Below, piece after piece: positions 1 through 7,577 of a stretch of 25,117 nucleotides of DNA. Source of the DNA: JAAELZ01 sp047639475 (lineage in GTDB: Bacteria; Pseudomonadota; Gammaproteobacteria; Arenicellales; Poriferihabitantaceae); assembly GCA_047639475.1 (NCBI GenBank), contig JBLIOD010000040.1, positions 1-25,117 of the forward strand. The letters are read 5' to 3'. Position 1 is the stretch's first letter. Every line of letters starts with the position of its first letter. The translations under genes and the position numbers were made by a program. The notes beneath the pieces are model-generated. The model was not told the DNA's origin and ran no database searches. It saw nothing but the letters and a program-made list of their open reading frames with translations.

Positions 1-192
1 CAAACTACGGAATAAACTAAGTAATGGATAGCTTGGGCGACCCGTACTGCCAGCGTAAATAGATGACAGCAGTATCTCTATTTCGCTCCAATCTAATAGT
101 GCTTCTGTATCGTCAAGGCTATGCAGACTGGGATGATCCAAATCTGATCTTGAGACTAATAGGTCTCGTTGAGTAGTGAATGGTTTTTGCAT
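1..192 (-). CDS. IS5-family transposase, N-terminal part (runs off the left edge)
   Basis: Reading the minus strand from an ATG at 192 gives 64 codons with no stop up to the window edge. The product begins MQKPFTTQRDLL and contains LDDTEALLDWSEIE, then IYAGSTGRPSYPLLSLFRSL. The 'GRPSYPLLSLFRSL' block is the DUF772 (transposase InsH N-terminal) signature of IS5-type DDE transposases. Only the N-terminal helical domain is inside the window; the DDE catalytic domain would lie to the left and cannot be seen. The gene reads in the same direction as, and directly follows, the truncated FAD-protein gene at 201-506, so the insertion sequence very probably truncated that gene. Confidence 0.8.
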   Translation of the reverse strand, partial: MQKPFTTQRDLLVSRSDLDHPSLHSLDDTEALLDWSEIEILLSSIYAGSTGRPSYPLLSLFRSL

Positions 193-240
193 GCCTAATT
201 TTAACAATTTATGTGTATGCTTGATGAGTTATGCTGCACT
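1..240 (-). mobile_element. IS5-family insertion sequence, right portion; outer boundary approximate
   Basis: The element contains the transposase start at 192. Its outer end is placed at roughly 220-245, because the FAD-protein reading frame keeps family-like sequence up to about ...KLLDLT (codons near 245) and then changes to unrelated residues before a stop at 201-203. On the minus strand the first bases past this point read GAGAGTGCAGCATAAC, a possible terminal inverted repeat. The second end is outside the window, so neither the repeat nor a target duplication can be confirmed. Confidence 0.55.
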
Positions 241-506
241 CTCGTTAAATCTAATAGCTTTGGATCCTTCCGTTGAAGCCATGCGGAAAACTCCTGCTCC
301 TCCTCAATCCCCACATCCATGGGGGTCGGAGGCACATTTAGCCTCAGATTATCGTCTCTCACACTATAGGCTAAACCCAAACCCAATTGCTCTCTAGGCT
401 CATAAACAACAATTGAATCTGGCGGACTAGAAAGGCGAATTAAATGAACTGCGCAGACTGCCCCGGCAAATCCTCTTCCGATGATGGCCACTTTATCTTT
501 TGTCAT
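201..506 (-). pseudogene. FAD/NAD(P)-binding protein, 5' fragment truncated by an IS
   Basis: The open frame from ATG 506 gives about 101 residues: MTKDKVAIIGRGFAGAVCAVHL, a Rossmann GxGxxG dinucleotide-binding motif at residues ~9-14, followed by VVYEPREQLGLGLAYS and LRLNVPPTPMDV. This matches the N-terminus of the FAD-NAD(P)-binding family (PF13454 type), whose members usually have about 450-600 residues. The frame ends at 201 after about 15 unrelated residues, immediately before the IS5-type transposase start at 192. A longer in-frame start at 575 adds only low-complexity residues, so 506 is preferred. Its partner substrate is unknown. It is divergent from the 2-hydroxy-acid dehydrogenase at 631, leaving 124 bp for both promoters. 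Confidence 0.75.
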
Positions 507-630
507 ACAAGTCGAATCACTGCTGGTCTCATTACATTCTTTTAGCTCAACCAATATAGCAAGGCAGTTCACCAAGCGAATATCGCTTCCGTTAAACTAC
601 CTCCATTATAAAGTAGCCTACGCTGACATC

Positions 631-1773
631 ATGACTTATCTTAGTTACAACCCTAAATACCCCGCCATCTCAGACCTAAAAGCGAAGGCCAAAAAGCGAA
701 TCCCAAATTTTGCCTACGACTATGTTGATGGCGGAATTGATCAAGAGCATGGCAAACAGCGTAACCGAGATGCCTGGCATACGATTAATTTAGTGCCGCA
801 GTATCTTAAAGACGTGGGTGAAGCGGATTTAAACACTTCAATTTTTGGCAAAGATTACGCTATGCCTTTTGGTGTTCCTCCCATTGGCTTAGGGAACATG
901 ATGTGGCCGGGCGCTGAACTTGCGTTGGCAACTGCCGCTCAAAAGGCAAACATGCCCTATATATTGAGTACTTTTAGCACCACCAAGCTTGAAGACATTG
1001 CTAAAGCGGCGCCCGACGTATGTTGGTTTCAGCTTTATGTGCCAAAAAAAATTACCGTCATGAAGGATCTTTTAACCAAGGTTAAGGATGCGGGCTACAA
1101 CGCCTTGGTAGTTACCCTAGATATCCCAGTCGGTGCAAAACGCAATCGCGAACTAAAGAACGGCTTAAAGTTGCCGTTTAGCTTTACCCCGAAAATAATC
1201 TGGCAATGCGCTACCCACCCCACTTGGGCACTACGGATGTTGGTCGAAGGTCAGCCAGACTTTGTTAATGTAATGCAATACAACGAAGGTCCGAACGAAG
1301 GTTTAAGTAACTTCATCACTCAATTCAACATGCACGGAGTAACGCGTGAACGTATTGAACTGATTCGCGACCTATGGGACGGACCTCTGGTACTCAAGGG
1401 AGTGCAACACGAACCCGATATGATTGCCGCCAAAGAAATAGGCGTGGATGGGGTCATTGTCTCTAATCATGGAGGGCGTCAGCTTGACGCAGCGCCAAGC
1501 ACCGTTGAAAGTTTAGAGAAGCTGGCTCACCATGCAGATGACAACATGACCATCATGGTCGACAGCGGCATTAGAACCGGCACTGATGTCGTTCGCGCGA
1601 AAGCCTTGGGAGCGAAAATGTCGTTCTCTGGTCGTAGCTTCTTTTGGGGTATGGGGGCATTGGGCACCACAGGCGCAGAACAGGTAATCGGTATTTATCA
1701 GGATGAAATTGATCGCACCCTTAAGCAAGTGGGCTGTCGCTCAATTTCTGAAATGGATGAGACCTGGCTATAA
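631..1773 (+). CDS. FMN-dependent alpha-hydroxy-acid oxidase/dehydrogenase (LldD/glycolate-oxidase family)
   Basis: This 380-residue protein has the usual length of the FMN-dependent 2-hydroxy-acid oxidising enzymes. The N-terminus carries YDYVDGG with the substrate-binding tyrosine region. FMN-site segments include PPIGLGNMMWPGAE and WFQLYVPK, with Lys256 in VLKGVQ. The catalytic base is His280 in SNHGGRQLD, followed by the phosphate-binding region VDSGIRTGTDVVRAKALGA. Such enzymes oxidise L-lactate, glycolate, mandelate or similar acids to 2-keto acids. The sequence alone does not fix the substrate. The nearby tartronate-semialdehyde-reductase-like and hydroxypyruvate-isomerase-like genes make glycolate (to glyoxylate) an attractive candidate. 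An open frame extends upstream to 481, but it crosses the divergent gene's coding region and lacks family similarity, so ATG 631 is taken as the start. Confidence 0.88.
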   Translation: MTYLSYNPKYPAISDLKAKAKKRIPNFAYDYVDGGIDQEHGKQRNRDAWHTINLVPQYLKDVGEADLNTSIFGKDYAMPFGVPPIGLGNMMWPGAELALATAAQKANMPYILSTFSTTKLEDIAKAAPDVCWFQLYVPKKITVMKDLLTKVKDAGYNALVVTLDIPVGAKRNRELKNGLKLPFSFTPKIIWQCATHPTWALRMLVEGQPDFVNVMQYNEGPNEGLSNFITQFNMHGVTRERIELIRDLWDGPLVLKGVQHEPDMIAAKEIGVDGVIVSNHGGRQLDAAPSTVESLEKLAHHADDNMTIMVDSGIRTGTDVVRAKALGAKMSFSGRSFFWGMGALGTTGAEQVIGIYQDEIDRTLKQVGCRSISEMDETWL

Positions 1774-1794
1774 ATACCGTTTTGCGAAACGCAT

Positions 1795-2019
1795 TTAAGC
1801 TTCCTTAGATACTATTGAGATTTTATAATCTTGCTTTTGAAATTTAATTACATCTCCAGCAACGATCTTTTTCCGCTTCTGGGTCTCCACCGCGCCATTT
1901 ACCCGAACCAAGCCACCGTCAATAGCGGCTTTGGCTTCGCCGCCACTGGCAACTAGCCCTTCAAACTTGAGGATCTTGAAAAGTTCTACGGGTTCTTTAG
2001 TGATTTTTACTTCTTTCAT
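1795..2019 (-). CDS. ybcJ: S4-domain RNA-binding protein (YbcJ-like)
   Basis: A 74-residue protein that is almost entirely a single S4 RNA-binding fold. It contains LFKILKFEGLVASGGEAKAA followed by IDGGLVRVNGAVETQKRKKI and VAGDVIKF. The GAVETxKRxKIVAG stretch is characteristic of E. coli YbcJ, which is about 70 residues long. YbcJ is thought to bind structured RNA; its precise cellular role is not settled. It is convergent with the hydroxy-acid dehydrogenase: the two stop codons are only 21 bp apart, and the gap holds a weak CGTTT/AAACG hairpin at 1778-1791. It starts divergently from the glxR-like gene. Confidence 0.88.
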   Translation of the reverse strand: MKEVKITKEPVELFKILKFEGLVASGGEAKAAIDGGLVRVNGAVETQKRKKIVAGDVIKFQKQDYKISIVSKEA

Positions 2020-2102
2020 ACCGAACTATCTTCATTGGCTTTCGCCAGAACAGGGGGCTGCACTGTACTCTAATTGCACCACAAATAGGGGTAATTCTTG
2101 CC

Positions 2103-2108
2103 TATACT
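2103..2108 (+). promoter_or_regulatory. candidate -10 element for the glxR-hyi operon
   Basis: TATACT matches the sigma-70 -10 consensus at five of six positions. A transcript from it would start near 2115. That leaves a leader of about 34 nt before the GTG at 2149 and excludes the upstream TTG at 2098. No convincing -35 at the usual spacing is visible, so an activator or a weak promoter is implied. Confidence 0.4.
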
Positions 2109-2148
2109 ACGATATCTCATTATCGCCGTTCATTTACTCATTTTATCT

Positions 2149-3048
2149 GTGTCTTCATCACCTAATAATAAAAAAATTGGCTTCATTGGTACTGGGCTTA
2201 TGGGGCAACCCATGGCGACTAAACTACTAGAAGCGGGATTTAATGTAACGGTTTGGAACCGTACAGCAGAAAAGTCTCTGCGCTTAGCCGACACAGGCGC
2301 ATCAGTGGCATCGTCACTCGCAGATTGTGTACGCAATGCGGATGTTGTCATCACGATGCTCACTGACGACACTGCGGTCGCCACAGCCATATTTGAATCA
2401 GGTGCCTACCTTGCACTGCCAAAGAACAGCGTGATGATTGACATGAGCTCGATCACACCCAATGCAGCAAAGGCTAACGCCACGCTTTGCAAACAGGCAA
2501 GGATTCATTACCTCGATGCCCCCGTCTCAGGTGGCACAGGCGGAGCACAAGCCGGTACGCTGGCCATTATGGTAGGCGGAGACAAGGCCACCTACGAGCA
2601 ATGCGAGGCAGTATTTAAAGCCATGGGCAAGCCGACATTGGTTGGACCGAACGGCTCAGGTCAACTCGCTAAACTATGTAATCAACTGATAGTAGGTATC
2701 ACCATCGGCGCGGTAGCTGAAGCGATGTTATTAGCCGAACAAGGCGGAGCAGATCTCGCTGCGATGCGCGCCGCATTAATGGGCGGATTTGCAGACAGCA
2801 AAATTTTAAAAGTACACGGAGAACGCATGCTAAATCGTGATTTTGAACCGGGGGCAATGTCTAGCCTGCAACTGAAAGACATGAAGAATATTGTCAATCA
2901 AGCGAGCGGTTTAAACCTCACGTTACCCCTTTCAAGTTTGGTTCAAAATTTGTACCAAGCACACATCGATAGTGGCGGCCAAAATTTAGATCATAGTTCT
3001 CTACTTCTACAGATTGAGACACTTAACAACATAGTCAATGATCAATGA
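2149..3048 (+). CDS. glxR: NAD(P)-dependent beta-hydroxyacid dehydrogenase, tartronate-semialdehyde reductase type (GlxR/GarR family)
   Basis: From GTG 2149 the product is 299 residues, matching the family (290-300). The N-terminal Rossmann motif is IGFIGTGLMG (glycines at 14, 16 and 19). The substrate-binding motif DAPVSGG lies at about 123-129 and the catalytic lysine at about 175 in GSGQLAKLCNQ. The family reduces 2-hydroxy-3-oxopropionate to glycerate, or oxidises 3-hydroxyisobutyrate. A longer frame from TTG 2098, preceded by AGGGG, would add a hydrophobic stretch (MPILRYLIIAVHLLIL) that cytosolic members lack and that overlaps a promoter-like TATACT, so the shorter start is preferred. 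The gene is coupled to the next one by an ATGA overlap, and hyi next to a reductase is typical of glyoxylate-assimilation operons. No glyoxylate carboligase gene is in the window. Confidence 0.82.
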   Translation: MSSSPNNKKIGFIGTGLMGQPMATKLLEAGFNVTVWNRTAEKSLRLADTGASVASSLADCVRNADVVITMLTDDTAVATAIFESGAYLALPKNSVMIDMSSITPNAAKANATLCKQARIHYLDAPVSGGTGGAQAGTLAIMVGGDKATYEQCEAVFKAMGKPTLVGPNGSGQLAKLCNQLIVGITIGAVAEAMLLAEQGGADLAAMRAALMGGFADSKILKVHGERMLNRDFEPGAMSSLQLKDMKNIVNQASGLNLTLPLSSLVQNLYQAHIDSGGQNLDHSSLLLQIETLNNIVNDQ

Positions 3049-3809
3049 ATGAGCTCAAGTTCTCTGCGAACCTCGGGTTCTTATGGAAAGAATTATCCTT
3101 ACCAGCTGCCATTCGGGCTGCCAAAGCCAATGGATTTGATGCCGTTGAATGCCACTGGCCTTATGATACAGAGGCTAATCTAGTGTTGGATGCACTAGAG
3201 GAAACGTCACTGAGCATGCGCTCAATAAACACCATTGCGGGTAACAATCACCTAGGAGAGTTTGGAGTTTGTGCGCTGCCAGGACGTTCAGATGATGCCC
3301 ATGATGCAATTGATCAAGCATTGCAGTATGCATCACTGATCCATTGCCCTTTCGTACACATAATGGCGGGAAAGTCGCAAGGCCCGGCAGCGCATAGGGC
3401 CTTTATTGATAACTTGGCTTACGCTACCAGCAAGGCAGAAGCGCTAGGCATCGCCGTCTTAATCGAACCGTTAAACGAAGCGGACGTCCCTGGGTATTTT
3501 TTGAATTCTGCCATGCAAGCTGCAGATATTATTTCCACCTTGGGCGCCAACAACTTAAAGCTTCTTTTTGATTGTTATCATGTCGAATTAATTCATGGGA
3601 ATGTTATTCAACATTTTCATGAACTCGAAACGATCATTGGGCATATTCAGATTGCCTCAGTGCCGAGCCGTTTATCGCCCGATCTTGGAGCACTCGATTA
3701 CACCACTATATTCAGTAAAATAGCCAGTTCCAGCTATGCCGGTTTCATCGGGGCAGAGTACAAACCCGTGGTAGCGACAGAAGATACTTTAGGCTGGATG
3801 CACCAATGA
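3045..3809 (+). CDS. hyi: hydroxypyruvate isomerase family TIM-barrel protein
   Basis: A 254-residue protein close in length and pattern to E. coli Hyi (258 residues), which interconverts hydroxypyruvate and tartronate semialdehyde. Visible family features are the N-terminal FSANLGFLW, FDAVECHWPYD, LPGR at about 78-81, the active-site glutamate Glu141 in LIEPLNEADVPGY, FDCYHVELIHG, GHIQIASVPSR, and the second catalytic glutamate Glu238 in IGAEYKP followed by GWM. The start ATG overlaps the preceding stop codon by 4 nt (ATGA), indicating translational coupling with the glxR-like reductase, which would use the isomerase product. The general AP-endonuclease-2/sugar-isomerase superfamily is an alternative, but the Hyi-specific motifs are strong. 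Confidence 0.85.
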   Translation: MNELKFSANLGFLWKELSLPAAIRAAKANGFDAVECHWPYDTEANLVLDALEETSLSMRSINTIAGNNHLGEFGVCALPGRSDDAHDAIDQALQYASLIHCPFVHIMAGKSQGPAAHRAFIDNLAYATSKAEALGIAVLIEPLNEADVPGYFLNSAMQAADIISTLGANNLKLLFDCYHVELIHGNVIQHFHELETIIGHIQIASVPSRLSPDLGALDYTTIFSKIASSSYAGFIGAEYKPVVATEDTLGWMHQ

Positions 3810-3875
3810 TAATTCCACCTTTCCAGCCAGTTTAAAGGCTGATGAACCTTCCTCTTTAAAAGTAATGAGAGAAAA

Positions 3876-4592
3876 ATGAAGAATATTCTAGTTTTTAAGC
3901 ACATGCCGTCGCAAAACCCTGGGGTTTTCCGAGACTTGGCAGCGGATCTTGATGTTCGGTTTCATGAAATAGATTTACATGCTCACGAGCCCATTCCTGA
4001 TTTGCAAAAATACGATGCATTGTGGGTTATGGGCGGCAGTATGAACACTTCAGACGAAACACTCTATCCTTGGCTGATAGAAGAAAAAGAAGCCATTCGC
4101 ACCGCTGTCGACGAACTTAATCTGCCTTACTTAGCTATTTGCCTTGGGCACCAATTGTTAGCAGAGGCATTGGGCGGGAAGGTCGGAGAATCCAAACAAG
4201 CAGAGCTAGGCATTATTTCAATAATGCCCACCGAAGCAGGACTTGGACATCCATTACTGAACCAACTACCCACGGAGCCGGACTGGGTAAACGTTCATTT
4301 AAAAGAAGTGACCACACCCCCTGCAAATGCCACCGTATTGGCCTCAAGCACGCATTGTAAAAATCATATTATGGCCGTAAGTCAACATGCTTACTCCTGC
4401 CAATTTCACCCTGAGGTATGCTCGCACACGGTTGAGAATTGGTTAAAAATTAATGGCATTCCTGAGGCATTGAAAGAACTACTCGGCGATCAGGGCTATA
4501 AAGAATTTCAAACATCCATTGCCCATAGCTTGCCACAGCTAAATGCCGCAGCTAAACAACTATTTGTTAACTGGCACGCTTTGGTTTTTTAG
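3876..4592 (+). CDS. class I glutamine amidotransferase-like protein (GMP-synthase GATase type)
   Basis: A stand-alone 238-residue class I glutamine amidotransferase domain. The nucleophile elbow is Cys89 in LAICLGHQLLAEALGG, the oxyanion region is WVMGGSMN at about 50-57, and the triad is completed by His178 and Glu180 in CQFHPEV. These residues are what is needed to release ammonia from glutamine. Single-domain members of this group often act on gamma-glutamyl compounds or with an unidentified synthetase; no synthetase partner is adjacent. The start at 3876 is preceded by a purine-rich GAGAGAAAA. It lies 66 bp after hyi, with a weak CAGCC/GGCTG hairpin (3824-3841) between, so it may be in the same transcript or transcribed separately. 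Confidence 0.82.
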   Translation: MKNILVFKHMPSQNPGVFRDLAADLDVRFHEIDLHAHEPIPDLQKYDALWVMGGSMNTSDETLYPWLIEEKEAIRTAVDELNLPYLAICLGHQLLAEALGGKVGESKQAELGIISIMPTEAGLGHPLLNQLPTEPDWVNVHLKEVTTPPANATVLASSTHCKNHIMAVSQHAYSCQFHPEVCSHTVENWLKINGIPEALKELLGDQGYKEFQTSIAHSLPQLNAAAKQLFVNWHALVF

Positions 4593-4782
4593 GATGGTAT
4601 TAGTAAGCGGGTAAAGGATATTTTTATCGGAGGTGTTAAAGCTGGCCTATAACGTACGCCGTATCACTCGGCGGATATTGGCCAAACTGTTGCGAATCCT
4701 TTATACGCAAGTGTTATCGGCGCGTAATACAAGCTCACCAAAACTTCTAAAATGTGCCTTGCTTGAATGCTCAGGTGTAGAC

Positions 4783-4819
4783 GCAAAAAAGGCAGCTGAA
4801 GTCGCTGCCTTTAATTTTC
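4783..4819 (-). terminator. Rho-independent terminator of uraA (possibly bidirectional)
   Basis: GGCAGC (4791-4796) pairs with GCTGCC (4804-4809), extended by A-T pairs, with a 7-nt loop. On the minus strand the stem is followed by six T residues, so it terminates the permease gene ending at 4838. On the plus strand it is followed by TTTAATTTT and could also stop reads from the amidotransferase. Nothing gene-like is seen between 4593 and 4782 apart from a low-quality open frame from 4633. Confidence 0.8.
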
Positions 4820-4837
4820 TCAACACATCGAGCGAAA

Positions 4838-6058
4838 TCAGTCGATCTCGCGAGGTAATAATAAGTTAAGTAAGATGCCTACGATAGCGGCTAATCCTAT
4901 GCCACCTAGTGAGAAATCACCCATGCTAAACCGCATACCACCAATTCCTACCACTAAAATAAGCGATACGATAATCAAATTACGCGTTTGCGTAAGGTCA
5001 GCTTGAGCGCTAATCAGTGTGTTCATACCCACTGCGGCAATCGCGCCAAATAGTAACAACATGATGCCGCCCATCACCGGGGTTGGCATGGTGCCCAGCA
5101 AGGCCCCTAAAGTGCCCGAGAATGACAAGACGATTGCAAATACGGCTGCCCAAGTCATGATTACCGGATTGAATGCTTTAGTCAGCGTAACCGCACCCGT
5201 TACTTCAGAATAAGTCGTATTGGGGGGGCCGCCTACTAATGCAGCAGCAGAGGTCGCGATACCGTCACCCAATAAGGTTTTATGCAGACCTGGCTTATCC
5301 AAGAAGTCTTTTTTGGTGACATTGCTAATGGCTAACATATCACCAACATGTTCAATTGCGGGTGCGATGGCCACTGGAATCATAAACAATATTGCTTCCC
5401 ATCGAAACTCAGGGAAGACGAAATCAGGGACCGCAAATAACGGCGCTACCGCCACCGCCTCAAAACTAACATAACCTAAAATTGCCGCCATAATATAGCC
5501 GGCCAACACGCCGATCAGTATCGGAATTAATTTGGTTAATCCTTTGCCCATCAAACTGGTTAATACCGTTGCGAGTAAAGCTGCCAAAGCAATCGCGATA
5601 GCGGCGCCTTGAGGCACCAGTACCGCAGTGCCATCCCCGGTTTTACCCATAGCTAGGTTAACTGCAACCGGCGCCAAGCTTAAACCAATGATCATGATCA
5701 CAGGCCCTACAACCACAGCCGGCAGAATTTTATCTAAGATGCTACGACCTTTTAACGCGACCACTGCACTTAACAACATATACATAACACCCGCCGCGAA
5801 TAATCCGCCCATAGTGGCAGCGACGCCCCATGTTTGAACGGCAAAAATAATGGGCCCGATAAAGGCAAATGACGAAGCTAAAAAGATGGGGACTTGTCGT
5901 CCTGTAACGAATTGAAAAATTAGAGTTCCTACACCCGCGGTAAAAAGCGCGACGCTGGCATTTAACCCGGTTAGTAGTGGCACCAACACCAATGCACCGA
6001 ACGCTACAAACAACATTTGTAAGCCGATTAAGGGTTGGAGAGCTTTATTTTCTGTCAT
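4838..6058 (-). CDS. uraA: uracil permease, NCS2 nucleobase:cation symporter
   Basis: A 406-residue, strongly hydrophobic protein with the segment pattern of about 14 membrane helices. Family signatures include IFLASSFAFIGPI (about 58-70), the substrate-binding helix with Glu236-His237 in APAIEHVGDM (the UraA glutamate/histidine pair), and GGPPNTTYSEVTGAV with Glu286, which distinguishes uracil/uracil-xanthine permeases. It imports uracil with protons across the inner membrane. The minus-strand ATG at 6058 has a good ribosome-binding site (GAGGAA). No upp gene is adjacent. Upstream lie four 7-bp tandem repeats that may influence its promoter, and downstream is a terminator. Confidence 0.92.
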   Translation of the reverse strand: MTENKALQPLIGLQMLFVAFGALVLVPLLTGLNASVALFTAGVGTLIFQFVTGRQVPIFLASSFAFIGPIIFAVQTWGVAATMGGLFAAGVMYMLLSAVVALKGRSILDKILPAVVVGPVIMIIGLSLAPVAVNLAMGKTGDGTAVLVPQGAAIAIALAALLATVLTSLMGKGLTKLIPILIGVLAGYIMAAILGYVSFEAVAVAPLFAVPDFVFPEFRWEAILFMIPVAIAPAIEHVGDMLAISNVTKKDFLDKPGLHKTLLGDGIATSAAALVGGPPNTTYSEVTGAVTLTKAFNPVIMTWAAVFAIVLSFSGTLGALLGTMPTPVMGGIMLLLFGAIAAVGMNTLISAQADLTQTRNLIIVSLILVVGIGGMRFSMGDFSLGGIGLAAIVGILLNLLLPREID

Positions 6059-6075
6059 TTTTATTCCTCTTTATT

Positions 6076-6103
6076 AATTATGAATTATGAATTATGAATT
6101 ATT
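6076..6103. repeat. four tandem 7-bp repeats upstream of uraA
   Basis: Three exact AATTATG units and a fourth AATTATT run head to tail at 6076-6103, starting 18 bp from the uraA start codon. On the minus (transcribed) strand each unit reads as CATAAT or TAAT, resembling a sigma-70 -10 element, so the tract provides several overlapping promoter-like hexamers. A heptamer array can change length by slippage and shift promoter spacing. Confidence 0.85.
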
Positions 6104-6181
6104 GTATTTTTAGTTTCGATAGCCGAATCACACTAAGTCTCGGGGCGCAGAATGTTTTCTGAGTAACCAGTTTATCTATAT

Positions 6182-7387
6182 TCACAATGCTTTGGGCTTA
6201 GCTTCGTTTTTTATTATTACTTCAGTATGGGGATAAGGTATATCAATATCGTGCTCTTTAAAGGTATCCCATAACGCTAACAGCACCGTACCGCGGATAT
6301 TGGTTAACCCATTTCTTGGGTCTTTTATCCAAAATCTGAGCAAGAAATTAACCGAAGAATCGCCAAACTCTGTCATCCAACAAACGGGGGGTTTGCTCTT
6401 CGAAATACGTTGTATAGCGCTGCAAGATTCAATAGCCAAACGCGAAACCTCATGCGGGTCACTGTCGTACGAGACACCAAATGGCACATCTAAGCGAATT
6501 AATTTATCAGTAAAAGACCAGTTCACCACCTGCTGCGTAATGAAGTCCTCGTTGGGTATTAAGAACTCTTTACCGTCGCGCGTAACCACTGAAACGAACC
6601 GAGCGCGCAGTTCACGTATCCAACCAAAGGTCTCGCCCAGAGAGATGGTATCGCCGGGTTTTATCGACTTATCTAAGAGAATGATAATCCCGGAGATAAA
6701 GTTCGAGACGACTTTTTGCAGGCCAAAACCAATACCGACACCGACTGCACCTGAAAATATAGTCAAGGCCGTTAGATCTATTCCGATACTAGATGCCGCT
6801 ACTACAACCGCGATAATAAATAAGAATATCTTTACTATCTTCCCGATTAAAACTTTTAGAGAAGGGGTTAAATCTTCGACCTGATTAATTTGCCTATCGA
6901 AAAAATTGCCAACTGCAGATGCCAGCCACAGCAAGCCCACCACTAATAAAATGCCCTTCAATATATTGAGCAAAGAAAGGCGTACATCTCCCATGGTGAA
7001 AGCGACTGAATCTAATGCTGCTCCCGTGTTACCCAACAAACCCAGCATACTTAGTGCTACGACCGCCCAACACCCCATCGCCACTAAGCGAGATAAACTG
7101 CGGTTTCGAATTATTTTAGAAACTACCGATATCAAAATCCATGCTAAGGCCAGTTTGGCGACTATGCCAATAAAATAACTACGACTGGGCCAGGTGTGCT
7201 GCTGCATTGCACTGTAAATTAGGCACAATAGAAGAAAAAATAATATCCATTGAGTATTACGCAATACCGCCACCAGCAGTCGGAGCGTCCTAGGTTGGCC
7301 TTTCATTTCCCGAACCCTTTCTTCGAACCACGGTTCGACCCTCAAGGTCAATATTTTGGCCGCCCCGAAAGCTGACAACACAATCAA
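6182..7387 (-). CDS. mechanosensitive channel, MscS family (start uncertain)
   Basis: The 401-residue reading from TTG 7387 has several hydrophobic helices. The diagnostic MscS pore helix and beta-domain entry follow: SGAVGVGIGFGLQKVVSNFI at about 212-231, then SGIIILLDKSIKPGDTI. The beta domain includes REFLIPN-like KEFLIPNEDF and the C-terminal alpha/beta domain ends near DIDIPYPHTEV. It would open under membrane tension to relieve hypo-osmotic shock. The open frame continues upstream without a stop to a TGA near 7480. The residues there (TEFFQPWSIYQ) extend the first membrane helix convincingly. The only start with a ribosome-binding site (GAGGA, 6-nt spacing) is a CTG at 7468, which would give 428 residues. 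The TTG at 7387 has no such site. Confidence 0.85.
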   Translation of the reverse strand: MIVLSAFGAAKILTLRVEPWFEERVREMKGQPRTLRLLVAVLRNTQWILFFLLLCLIYSAMQQHTWPSRSYFIGIVAKLALAWILISVVSKIIRNRSLSRLVAMGCWAVVALSMLGLLGNTGAALDSVAFTMGDVRLSLLNILKGILLVVGLLWLASAVGNFFDRQINQVEDLTPSLKVLIGKIVKIFLFIIAVVVAASSIGIDLTALTIFSGAVGVGIGFGLQKVVSNFISGIIILLDKSIKPGDTISLGETFGWIRELRARFVSVVTRDGKEFLIPNEDFITQQVVNWSFTDKLIRLDVPFGVSYDSDPHEVSRLAIESCSAIQRISKSKPPVCWMTEFGDSSVNFLLRFWIKDPRNGLTNIRGTVLLALWDTFKEHDIDIPYPHTEVIIKNEAKPKAL

Positions 7388-7577
7388 CAGCTGATAAATC
7401 GACCAAGGTTGAAAGAACTCAGTGCCTATTCCTTGAATCCAATTTATGATTGACTGTGACGTGTTCAGCTTGTTTCCTCAATTATATTCTTTAAGCTAGT
7501 TTAGCAAATTGAATAAGGCGCTTACACTTTATATCGCACTGGTTATGGTTCCTCTCTAAACCCAGTGAAAGCCCTGT

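Noticed and set aside
1778..1791. CGTTT/AAACG hairpin between the hydroxy-acid dehydrogenase and ybcJ as a terminator
   Set aside because: The stem has only five pairs and no T-tract follows on either strand.
4633..4869. 78-residue frame between the amidotransferase and uraA
   Set aside because: It runs through the uraA terminator and into the uraA 3' end, has no good start signal and shows no family resemblance.
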